Assembly: GCA_963556305.1 (NCBI GenBank)
Contig: OY745766.1
Location: 310,001-374,000 of the forward strand
Direction: 5' to 3'
DNA length: 64,000 nt
Origin: Platismatia glauca
Taxonomy: Eukaryota > Ascomycota > Lecanoromycetes > Lecanorales > Parmeliaceae
The position numbers and the translations under genes are program-made. Under the pieces are notes generated by a model, which was not told the DNA's origin, ran no database searches, and saw only the letters and a program-made list of their open reading frames with translations. Positions 33,601 through 43,718 of this stretch are shown here, piece after piece. Every line of letters starts with the position of its first letter. Position 1 is the stretch's first letter.

Positions 33601-35484
33601 CTTTACTCTGCATACGGCCAATATTTCCCCGGGTTAAAGACACTCGTCCAGCAGGCCATGGCGAAGGTTATGAAGGCCAACCCTGCGTTGTATGTTTTGA
33701 GGGAGCGTATTCGCAAAGGTCTGCAGCTTTACGCATCCGAGAGTAACCAAGAGTTCTTGAACTCGCAGAACTACTCTGAGCTCTTCAGTAACCAGATCCA
33801 GCTGTTCATCGATGACACCAATGTCTACCGAGTCACGATCCACAAGACCTTCGAAGGCAACTTGACAACAAAGCCTATCAATGGCGCCATCTTCATCTTC
33901 AACCCCAGAACAGGCCAGCTGTTCTTAAAGATCATCCATACGAGCGTCTGGGCTGGGCAGAAGCGTCTGGGACAATTGGCCAAATGGAAGACTGCAGAAG
34001 AAGTAGCGGCACTGATTCGATCGCTGCCGGTTGAGGAGCAGCCAAAGCAGCTCATCGTCACCAGAAAGGGTCTACTTGATCCTTTAGAAGTGCATCTGCT
34101 CGACTTCCCGAATATTTCGATCCGAGCTTCTGAGCTCCAGCTGCCCTTCCAGGCTGCAATGAAAGTCGAGAAGTTGGGTGATATGATCCTTCGTGCCACC
34201 GAACCGAAAATGATGTTGTTCAATCTCTACGACGAGTGGCTCAAGACAATCTCTTCGTACACTGCATTCTCGCGACTGATCCTCATCCTGCGTGCCCTGC
34301 ATGTTAACCAAGACAAGACCAAGCTGTTGCTCCGACCTGATAAGACAGTGATCACCAAGGAGCACCACATCTGGCCCACACTGTCCGACGAAGACTGGAT
34401 CAAGGTTGAAGTGCAACTGCGAGACCTGATTCTCAACGACTACGGCAAGAAGAACAATGTCAATACCTCCAGTTTGACCACCAGCGAAATCCGAGATATC
34501 ATCCTAGGTATGGAGATCAGTGCTCCATCCATGCAACGCCAACAAGCTGCCGAAATCGAGAAGCAGCAGCAAGAACAGCAACAGCTCACTGCTGTCACCA
34601 CCAAAACTCAAAACGTCCACGGCGAAGACATTATCGTGACCACCACGTCCCAATTCGAGCAACAATCCTTCGCCTCCAAAACAGAATGGCGTACCAGAGC
34701 CATTGCAACCTCCAACCTCCGCACCCGTGCTAACAACATCTATATTTCCTCAGACGACATCCACGAAGAAGGACACCACACATACATCATGCCCAAGAAT
34801 ATCCTCAAGCGCTTCATCACCATCGCTGATCTCCGCGTCCAGGTAGCCGGCTATCTCTACGGTTCCTCGCCGCCTGACAATGACCGGGTGAAGGAGATCC
34901 GCACTATAGTCATGGTACCTCAGGTCGGTAATACACGTAACATACAGCTTCCACACCAACTACCACAACACTCCAACCTCTCTTCTCTGGAGCCTCTGGG
35001 TATCATACACACAGTGGCTGGCAACGAACCTGTCTACATGACAGCCGCAGACGTGACCCATCATGCGCGCCTCATGTCCTCCCACTCCAGCTGGGACAAG
35101 AAAACAGTCACAATGACCGTCTCCTTTACTCCTGGCTCCGTGTCCCTCGCCGCCTGGGCCCTCACGCCTCAAGGTTACAAGTGGGGTTCCGAGAACAAGG
35201 ATTTGGGATCCGACATGCCTTCCGGCTTCAGCACCTCCGGTATGGGAGAGAAGACCCAACTGTTGTTGAGCGACAAGATCCGTGGGTACTTCTTGGTGCC
35301 GGAGCAGAACACGTGGAACTATAGCTTCATGGGCGCCAGCTTCTCGGGCGTGGAGAAGAAGCCCGTGCCGGTGAAGATGGATGTGCCGATTGGCTTCTAC
35401 GCGGATGTGCATAGGCCGTTGCATTTCCAGAACTTTGCTGAACTAGAGGATATTTGGGTTGATAGGCAGGATAATTTCGCTTAA
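27682..35484 (+). CDS. PRP8: Pre-mRNA-splicing factor Prp8 (with intein)
   Basis: Core U5 snRNP protein that scaffolds the spliceosome active site. Exons 27682-32829, 32949-33031 and 33087-35484 give 2542 residues including a 187-residue intein (residues 1525-1711). In order: Pro-rich N-terminus, PRO8NT start (KKKEWLRSQRNRFGEKRKGG), PROCN and reverse-transcriptase-like core, U5/U6-binding regions, the RNase H-like domain IV, and a C-terminal Jab1/MPN domain (IMPKNILKRFITIADLRVQV to DVHRPLHFQNFAELEDIWVD). The intein interrupts FWEKA/SGFEE. Intron one begins five codons after the intein; intron two follows 83 nt later and joins ...RRFTLWWS to CSINRANVYVG, where other Prp8 proteins have SPTINRANVYVG. 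Excluding the intein, the length (about 2355) is normal. Confidence 0.98.
32254..32814 (+). mobile_element. PRP8 mini-intein
   Basis: In-frame protein-splicing element of 187 residues. Block A begins CLAVGTQLLRYDGS with the catalytic Cys1. Block B is LVVTPNHILVL with the Thr-x-x-His motif (residues 61-64). The C-terminal blocks F/G are GFRVDQDQLYLRHDYIVLHN, with the penultimate His and terminal Asn, and the first extein residue is Ser. Between blocks B and F there are only about 95 residues and no LAGLIDADG motif, so the homing endonuclease is absent; it should splice itself but not mobilise. The insertion site FWEKA^SGFEE is the site known for PRP8 inteins in Cryptococcus, Aspergillus, Histoplasma and others. 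Failure to splice would inactivate Prp8. Confidence 0.96.
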
Positions 35485-35898
35485 GCATTTGAGATGAGGG
35501 TCTGAGAAAAGGGTAGTCGGTGGGATTAGAGTATGCCATATGCCATGCTGGGCAAGCGCGCTCAGAAGCTGCGTAGCATTTTCATAATGCATTGCTCCGT
35601 GGGCGCAAGGCTTGATACCAGGGGAGGCAGCTCTGAGGCAACGGTTTTAGGGGTAGGGAGGAGCGATTACGCTGTATGATATTCGAATAGCAAGATATCA
35701 AAGATCAAAGTCAACCCGTGCAACAAGCCTGTGTTGTAGACGATGACCGACCAGGGCTTTGACGCAAGAACTCAGGGCCTCTCAAAAGCCAAGAGCTCGA
35801 ATTGCTCCTGATCTACCACGCGCGTCCTTCGGAGCCGATAATATGTACACCCTCGTCGCGCCCAACCCTGCGCCGCCCTCCGCTCCCCACGAGCCCCT
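35485..35898. other. Convergent 3' region PRP8 / COX4
   Basis: 414 bp between two stop codons, holding both 3' untranslated regions. Nothing else seen. Confidence 0.5.
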
Positions 35899-37269
35899 TC
35901 ACGACTTTTTGTAATGCGGCTGCGGCGTGCCTCTATACTCCGGCCGCACGTAATCCGCAAACGTCTTCGGCTCTTCGTAATTGTGCGCGGCGTCGCCGTG
36001 CTCCTCGCCGTGCCCGTGGTGCGCGTGCGGGTCGTCGGGCGGCCCGATGTACTCCATGCGGTAGACGCTGCCGCATTCGCCGCAGCGTGAGACGGGGCGG
36101 GCGCGGGACATCTGTTGGGGGGTGGGTCAGCGAGGAGCTTGTGGTGGGGAGGGTGGAGGGGGGGGGTGCGGTTTTGCCTGAGGCAGAAGGGGTAGGGCTG
36201 CGGGTTGTGAGTAGGGGGGGGAAGGGGGGGGAGACGTACGCCGAGCCAGAGGGTGACGTGACTGTCGGCTGGATAGCCTGTGCAGCCGGCTAATTGTTCG
36301 TCGCCGGCTGAGTTGACAACGATGGGGTCGTCGAGAGTGCCTGTTGTTTTCATCATTGGTGCATTAGCCTCGATCCCTTCATTCATTATTCATCATCCAT
36401 CGCCACATGCCAAAGAACGCGACAGAACTAAAGCGCGATACGAAGCGAGTGGAGTGGCGTCCGCGTCTTCCCTTTCCCCTATCAGCCTCAAGACTCCCCA
36501 CTCTTTGTCGGCTCCTTTCTCATCATTGTTCTTATTTTCCACTTCTTCAGTTCGCTCTCCGTCTCCGTCCCCTCCTGTCTCCACGTCAACCTAGGCGAAC
36601 ACCAACCTCCACCCGCGCAGCCTTTCCATGTCTTCATACCACACTCGCAGCGAGTAGTCCCGCAGAGCGTAACCTCATCCAATATGCAAAAAGATCTTGT
36701 AGAAGTAGAAACAAGTCCTGTACCTTTCCGACTAGCGTCCAACGGTTTCATGTCGAAGACGTCAATGCCTTGCATTTTACCGAGGATTTCGAAGCGCTCG
36801 AGGCCGGTGGATTGGTCGAGGTCGGTGGGGACGGTGCCAGGTTCGGCGCCGGGGGGTAGGAGGTCTTCTTCTGTTCTGATATCTGCGGAAGGAATGAGGC
36901 TGTTAGATTGTGGTTCGAGAGTATAGAGAGAGAGAGCATATGTATGAGAGAAGAGGTAGAAGTAGAGGGGTTTTTGGGTGTAGCGCCGAGTGCGAAGGGA
37001 GGGTAGTGGGAGACTGAAGAGGTGTCAAGTACCTTCGAAAGGAACCATCTTCCTATCCGGCTCGCCGGGCTTTGGATCTCCGTCTCCCGCTGCTCCTGCT
37101 CATGGCAATTGCAATTAGCATCCAAATTCTCGGGGGCGCCATATGGATAGGCAAGCACAGATGGCTTACGGCGCTTCACTGAAGTCGTGAAAGTGCGTGG
37201 TGTAACGGGTGTGATGGGCTTGGCAGCTAGCCGTCGCCCGACGGAGAGGCACGAGCGTCGGAGGAGCAT
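35899..37269 (-). CDS. COX4: Cytochrome c oxidase subunit 4 (zinc-binding, mammalian Vb type)
   Basis: Nuclear-encoded subunit of respiratory complex IV on the matrix side. Five exons on the minus strand: 37170-37269, 37033-37095, 36724-36882, 36240-36340, 35899-36111, 211 residues. The N-terminus is a mitochondrial presequence rich in Arg/Ser/Thr (MLLRRSCLSVGRRLAAKP). The mature part has PPGAEPGTVPTDLDQSTGLE, RFEILGKMQGIDVFDMKPLD, GTLDDPIVVNSAGDEQ and GCTGYPADSHVTLWLG, and the zinc cysteines of RCGECGSVY. Its His-rich C-terminus (DDPHAHHGHGEEHGD) extends beyond yeast Cox4. Introns are 74, 150, 383 and 128 nt, longer than elsewhere in the window; the two largest contain strong pyrimidine or C runs. 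All junctions keep the frame. Confidence 0.95.
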
Positions 37270-37832
37270 TGTTGGTACAGAGATGGAGTGTGAGTAGGGG
37301 ATCTTGATGGTTGTTTCGAGCTTGGCTTGTGCTTGGCGAGTCGAGTTGATGGAAATCCGCCCCCAACCGGGGGCACTATTACACCCTAGCACGCCTAAGG
37401 TATGGCCGCTTCAAGCGCAGTTCAAGCGAGTGAGCTCTGCCGAGGTTGGTAGAGTAGGTACCTAAGGTAGTTCATCGTGGGCCGTGGCCGTGCTATGAAA
37501 CCCACTGCGCTTTAACCTTTCTCATTTCTGCTCAAAAATGTCTGTCTCACACACTCCTCGATCGCAAAGGTCGCTTGCATCTACATATCTCGTCTGCCTT
37601 TCTAGGCCGGCTCACATGCACCATTGGCCTACCTGACAGACGACTTCTCCGTACGTGCAATCTCTGTTTCAACGACCATATCTGCACCGAACTTCTCTTC
37701 ATTGCCGCATGTCAAGTTTTGTCATCACACATATGGCATTTGCTGACATGAACGTGCTAGTTCAATGCCCCGATATTACCATAATTGAGCAAAATTCTGC
37801 CGACCCTTCGTGATAAGAGCGGGAGCGGCAAC
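37270..37832. other. Divergent promoter region COX4 / ADE4
   Basis: 563 bp between the starts of COX4 (minus) and ADE4 (plus). Contains GTAGGTACCTAAGGTAG near 37454-37470, one of the recurring AGGTACCT motifs. No other site assigned. Confidence 0.5.
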
Positions 37833-40179
37833 ATGTGTGGTATACTAGGAATGATTCATGCCCAAGCCGAGGGCAACTCCGTGGCAGCAGAGTTACAGTG
37901 CGCCCCGCTACCTATCAAGCGAATGAAATGTTGATACCTATCATGCAGCGAGGCCCTGTATCTGCTACAACACCGTGGTCAAGATGCTTGCGGCATTTCC
38001 ACCTGCGCCGCAGAAGGTCGCATATATCAATGCAAAGGCAATGGGTTAGCAGCCAAGGTCTTTCGCGACGGAGCTAGGATCCAAGACTTGCCTGGTTATA
38101 TGGGTCTTTTTGGGCTTGTCTCTTGCGGGCCAGCAAAAGCTTACTATGCCTTCAGGTTTGGGCCATCTCCGCTATCCTACCGCTGGCACGAGCGCCAATT
38201 CTGAAGCCCAGCCTTTTTTCGTCAACTCGCCTTACGGAATATCCATGGCTCACAATGGTAATCTGATCAACGCTATCGAACTGAAAAATTACCTTGATCA
38301 GCAAGCTCACCGGCACATAAATACCGACAGTGATAGCGAGCTCATACTGAACACATTTGCAAATGAGCTCAACGTGACCGGGAAAGCGAGGGTCAATTGC
38401 GATGACATCTTCGCGGCATTAGGTCGAATGTATCAGAGATTAGAGGGAGGATGGGCATGCACAGCAATGCTTGCAGGTGAGCAAGTCACTAGGAGTGTAT
38501 ATATTCTAGGTTGAAGTCTTCTAGGTTTTGGCATTTTCGGATTCAGAGACGCTTACGGAATCCGTCCCCTCATTCTCGGTTCAAGACTATCATCGTCTGG
38601 CGAAGGTCGTGATTACATCCTATCTTCAGAGTCAGTGGTGCTGCAACAGTTAGGCGTAAAACCGTCAGACATGAAAGATATCCTTCCTGGGCAGGCTGTC
38701 ATTATAGCCAGAAATCAGCCTCCTGTCACTGAGTCGGTCCAGCCTCAAAAGGCTTATTGTCCGGACGTATGTGATCCCCCGGAGTTAGTTCCCTTGAGTT
38801 AGCGGCTAATGCAGGCACAGATTTTCGAATATTGCTATTTCAGTAGACCAGATACCGGTAACTTCCCCTTTCGCTTCTCCATTGTAATCTCTTCTATCAC
38901 TCCTGGCCAAGCGGGAGTAAACAATCCATATACGAAGCCCATCGCTCCTAAATCCTCTCTAGGAGACAAGCTGACATCCCTTGTATAGTCATGGACGGTA
39001 TATCTGTGCATCAATCGCGAGAGAACATGGGTTACAAGCTTGCCGCTCGTATCATAAAGGTGCTCACTCCATCACAACTCGCAGAGATAGATGTCGTCAT
39101 GCCGATCCCAGAGACAAGCAACACTACTGCACCCTGCGTCGCCGTCTGCCTTAACAAGCCATATCGGCAGGGCTTTGTAAAGAATCGATATGTGTTCCGA
39201 ACTTTCATCATGCCTGTAAGGCCACCCCACTCTCCGACTGGCTAGACAAAACACTCACGGGTGTTAAAATTCAGGGACAAAAAGCCCGGCAGAAAGGCGT
39301 AAGGCGCAAGCTCAACGCCATGCAGCCCCAATTCGTACGTCTTTGTGCTATTTGTCAGGAAATACGCGAACTTACGGAAGATGTGTATTGTTTTGTTCCA
39401 ACCCCTGCTATTCTAGAGACAGCAACCACTTTTTGCTTACTCGTCTCGCCTTTAGTAAGTCCCTAGAAAGAACCAACTGACAGCCATATCATGAATAGGC
39501 CGGCAAGAACGTGCTGTTGGTGGATGACAGCATAGTGCGTGGAACAACGAGCCGTGAGATCGTAATTCTAGCCAAAGAAGCGGGTGCCCGGCGGGTTTTT
39601 TTTGCTTCAGCAGCCCCACGCATTCGACATCCCCACATTTATGGAATTGATCTTGCTTCCCCATCGGAGCTGCTGGCGCACAATCGGACCGATGACGAGA
39701 TTGCTGCCCATATCGGCGCGGAGAAAGTGATTTTCCAAGAGCTTGATGACCTTATTGACGCCTGTCGCCAAGCAGCACCTCAGAAGAGCGATATAAAAGA
39801 CAGTCAGCAGTTCGAGATCGGCGTATTCAATGGCGACTATATAACCCCAGTTCCTCCCGGCTACTTTGCTCATTTGGAGCGTATACGCGGCGAGAGCAAG
39901 AAGATGAAGGTTATTGAAAGTGCCCGAGAGGCAGTAGCCAAAGGAGCAGCAAATACGGAGGAGTTGCGGATCGCTACCAACGGTGCCGAGGTTACTAGCG
40001 ACGGGGAGGTTGTGCCCTCGAGCGGCTCAAACGCAGAGAACAGTTCGATGGTCATTCGAGATGATCTACCGCCAGTACTCAATGGCAAGCGGAGGCGAAC
40101 GCTGGAGGAAGACGAGAAGCCTAGGCGAATGATGGATATTTCGATGCATAACCAGCACGATTTTGAGGCGGAGGACTAG
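37833..40179 (+). CDS. ADE4: Amidophosphoribosyltransferase
   Basis: Catalyses the first committed step of purine synthesis, PRPP plus glutamine to phosphoribosylamine. Eight exons: 37833-37897, 37949-38103, 38156-38476, 38525-38766, 38821-38857, 38989-39215, 39275-39334, 39499-40179, giving 595 residues. The start MCGILGMIH carries the Cys2 glutaminase nucleophile. EALYLLQHRGQDACGISTC, GHLRYPTAGTSANSEAQPF and GISMAHNGNLINA complete the class II glutaminase. The PRPP-binding motif is NVLLVDDSIVRGTTSREI, preceded by NRYVFRTFIMPGQKARQKGV. The last 70 or so residues form a variable tail with NGKRRRTLEEDEKPRRM. Seven introns of 48-164 nt keep the frame. The gene is divergent from COX4. Confidence 0.97.
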
Positions 40180-41256
40180 ATTCCTCGACACGTTGTTGCT
40201 CAAAACCCACTGATAGATCCTGTAGATATTGTACGCTTTGACTTTGCAATCGTCACTATCACTCTGAAAGAAAAAGAGAAACACTCGCTCATTAGCCAGC
40301 CGTCCTCAGCATAATGAGGAGGGCGAGGGTAATATAGCCTACACCTGCATCCAAACAGACCCATCATCCCACCCACCCTCTCGCACCCTCACCTCTTCTC
40401 CCCATCCTCCACCCACCGAACCCAAGCCGCCGTGCCCCCTTCGCGCCACCATTCTCCCACCCCCATCACGCCCGCCGCCCCCCATCCGCGCCCTCCATCC
40501 CGCCCTCCATGCCCCACAGCAGCGCGCCAGGAACCCCCCCGGCAAACCCCGTCGACGACAAAAAAACCCCCGGCCGTCCGCCGCCGCCATCCCCGCGGCC
40601 CTCCGTGGGGCCGATGGCTCGGGCTGCCGTCGACGGGGTCGGTGTGCGTGGACGGCGGTGCGCCGGGCTGGGGGGCACGCGGTGCAGAAGGGGAAAGCTT
40701 GGCGGGGCGGGCCCACGGACGCTGCTACGGTCGGGGCGCGAATGGGAGCCCGGGGGGCACGAGTCGCGACGGTTACGTGAGCGGGGGAGATTGAGCGTGT
40801 GGATAGACAGTCTCGTTGATTGGGGCTAGAGCTATCTATCGGACCACATCCTGCCGAAAATCCTCCCACCCGCACGCGTCCTTCCTCCGCCGTCGGACAT
40901 TCCGTCCCGTCAATCTCTTCGCCCCCCTAGGATCGGTTGCGCGTCCGGAGACGCCCAGTATCCACCAAATGCCATGTCGAGAAGGGCCCGGCGACGTATC
41001 GCAACGCCGGGATCTCGTCTGATCGATCCGCCTCGACCGCGCCCGCCGACGTGCCCGCCTTCCGTGCGCTCTGTTGCCCGGCACGGAGCCGTGTCGATCG
41101 GGGGAGCGACGTGCGTCTGTGTACGCGGCCGTGTACGGCCGAAGTGGTCACCCAAGACCAGCCCGGATGATGAAGAAGTCGGTGTAAAGGAAACAATGAA
41201 TGTGTTCAACCGTCACCCCTGAAAGAAACATTCCAAAAAGAGGACCAAGCACGCGT
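40180..41256. other. Convergent intergenic with a GC-rich block
   Basis: 1.08 kb between the ADE4 stop and the glycogen-binding gene stop. From about 40370 to 41160 the DNA is markedly GC-rich and open in many frames on both strands (for example 40339-40875 minus, Gly/Arg-rich, ending GGWDDGSVWMQV). No frame shows a known domain and the products are compositionally biased. It could be an unrecognised gene, but I cannot support one. Confidence 0.4.
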
Positions 41257-42250
41257 TCATCGCCGGGACCCTCTGCTCGTGCCCGTGGTCGCGTATCGCC
41301 TCGGCTCGATCGTCTGATACCTAGGCTTCGCCTCCACGTATCTGGGCTTGCTCTCATGGTACGCCGCAGGCTTGACTTCCTGCCTCCTCGGCCTCCTCTC
41401 CTCGTACTCTTCGTCGCTATCGCTCTCGCTCTCGGAATCGATGCTCGAACAAGCCGACGAGCTGTCGTCCGAGTATCCGCAGCGTTTGCCGCCGCAGTCG
41501 ATCTTGACGCGGCCGCCGCCGCGGGTGACCCCGTAGCGCTGGCATTTGCATTGCGAGTCCGACGAGCTCGAAGTGCTGAGACTGGACAGCGACGATGGCG
41601 ACGAGCGGTCCGAGCTGCGTGACGACAGGCTGGATCCCACGGATGAGGGCGGAGAGATGTTGCGCATCTTGTACAAGGACGCTTTCTCGAGATGTTCGGC
41701 CAAGTCATCGATGCCGGGGGAGGCTGAGTAGTCTGCCTCGCGCACGCGGCGGGATTCGTACGGTTTGGTTGGCTTGGGGTGAGCGATCTTCGATGGGGAG
41801 AGGGCGCGGCCGGTGTGTGGAGCGTAGGTGGAGCCACGTTTGCTGAGGGAGGAGAGGGGCGCGGCGGCGGCGGAGAGAGGTGCCGAGGCCGATTTGGAAA
41901 CGTCGAGGATGTTGAGGGTGCGGCCGGTGCTGGGCTCGACTTGAGAGCGGGCTGATTTGTCGTGCGTGGGTTTGTAGCCGTCTTCGATGTACTGTTGACG
42001 ATGATGATTAGTTGATGTTGTTATGGATGTCTGCGGGATGTGTTGCGGGATGTGGATGGATATGACTTACGTAGTACCAGTATCTGCTTCCAGGCTTGAG
42101 CGTCTTCTCGGAGAAGCGGAAGGTGCCCTTCCACTTGCCGGATCCTTGGCTCGTGAGAGGAAGTTGGCCCTTGTAGCCGTCCCATGTGCCGACGAGATGG
42201 GCGGTCTTGACTTTGGAGCTGGTGGTAAAGGTGAAGGAGAGTTGAGACAT
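41257..42250 (-). CDS. CBM48 / AMPK-type glycogen-binding domain protein
   Basis: Two exons, 42071-42250 and 41257-41991, 304 residues. The first 75 or so residues form an AMPK1-type carbohydrate-binding module: LSFTFTTSSKVKTAHLVGTW, DGYKGQLPLT, GKWKGTFRFSEKTLKPG and SRYWYYYIEDGYKPTHDKSA, with the conserved Trp and the Tyr-rich strand split by the intron (41992-42070). The remainder is Ser-rich and probably disordered, with a long run of Ser/Asp and Ser/Glu (SESESDSDEEYEERRP), likely casein-kinase-type phosphorylation sites, and a Cys-containing patch CKCQRYGVTRGGGRVKIDCG. No kinase domain. The role may be tethering something to glycogen or starch-like glucans; this is inference from the domain only. 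Confidence 0.88.
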
Positions 42251-43718
42251 TATTGTTCTTTGTTGCTGATTAATGATTGTATTGGTTGTAAGTGAAGGTC
42301 AAAAGGTAAGGTGTCAAACGGATCACTCGACGACGGTTCTTGATCGGTACCGGCGAGGAGAGTGAAAGGAAGTATAAGAGTCGAAGAGCAGGTCGATTGG
42401 CGTAGGATCGATGTTGGACCTGGCGTTGAGTGTGTGTTGTTGCTGCTATTACAAGGCTACCGGAGCGCTTGCTAGAGGAATGGAAGCAGACGCTCGACTG
42501 TTGGTATTGAAAATAGAAGGGGATAAGATTAGGAGCAAGTGCTCGAATGCCACAGGAAACGGAAGCTGGCAAAGGGTAAGCGCGAGCGAGCAAGACACTA
42601 TTGAGCTATGCAAAGACGTTTGTCGACCGGCGACAAAGCACAATGTTGATAGTAATGAAGGGTTAAAAAAGGACTGCGTGTAAGAAGAAAGGACTATTAT
42701 TGACGAGAGAGGAAGAGCACAGCTCTATTTTTCGCAAAGGACGCAGGAATTACTAAGGATAGCTCAAGGAAATTGAAGGCTTGCTGGAGAGGAAAGAAGA
42801 GAGAGGGAGAGAGAGAGAGAGGTGGGCGCTTCTTATTCTCTGGCAGACCTCATGGCCGCATTGGAGATGGGGTGTTATTGGTGGCATCCCAATGATCCCC
42901 CCCATCTCTGGGAGCATGATGACCTGCATCGCTCTAGACTCGATGCAGTTTCGCTCGCCGATGCTCCTTGTCGACGCTCGTTCGTCGGCGCTTACAAGCT
43001 CGGAGCACTGTGTATGGAGGAGCAGAATATCGAGAATCTGTGCCTAAGAATACTTTACGATGGGAATAGGCTGGAAAGCAAGTGGGCCGGTCGACTTGGG
43101 GAGCGTACTTTAGGGAGAGCTAGAGACGCCGACAGGGTCCGGGTATGCGGTGTGAAGGGTGTGATAGGCTTACTAGGCTTACCTTAACCCCACTAAACAC
43201 CGCTACACCACACCGAGCGGGGTCACCCACAAACACTCCCCCAATCACCGCCAACATCTGGCAGCGTCCCTTAGCGTCAGCGTCTACATGCATGAGGCAC
43301 ATCTTTTCATCTTTCCATCAACATTCTCCCATCCTCATTCCCCTCTTCACCCGGACCTTGCATGCTTCGTCCGTCTGTCCTAACGCTGCCTTGGATTGCT
43401 TCTATCCTACCGCTTTCGTTCTAGTCTGACAAATCGCACAAGGCAGACAGCAGCATGCAGTGGGAGATCGCCCTCCTCTCCCTGCTGCTGGCTCCGTCCT
43501 TGCATGGGATCATGCATAACGAGATCATCCGACCTTTCCCACGCCATCGCAATGTTCAGAAAGATCCCTTTCATCAAAATCGCCGAGACAAAAGTGCAAG
43601 TGCCGGTGCCGGGCCCTGATAGGTCCCTCGAAGCGAAGTAGACATGAGATGTGATAACGACTTCTCGTAGCCCCGTAGCCGTGTGTGGCGGAGTAGATAT
43701 CGATCCATACAAGGCTAC
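42251..43718. other. Upstream region of the CBM48 gene
   Basis: 1.47 kb between the start of the CBM48 gene and the RPB2 stop (both minus). Holds a GA-rich tract at 42787-42822 and only short ORFs, including a 54-codon ORF at about 43455 with a hydrophobic start that I do not call. Confidence 0.5.
42787..42822 (+). repeat. GA-rich microsatellite
   Basis: Imperfect purine tract ending in a run of eight GA dinucleotides, about 36 bases long, in the region upstream of the CBM48 gene. Confidence 0.8.

Noticed and set aside
35772..36386. 204-codon minus-strand ORF as a gene of its own
   Set aside because: It contains the COX4 exon 4 text but then reads through intron 4 into a wrong frame; the spliced COX4 model explains it.
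43455..43619. 54-codon ORF with a hydrophobic start resembling a signal peptide
   Set aside because: The C-terminal half is low complexity and nothing supports expression; it lies just beyond the RPB2 3' end.
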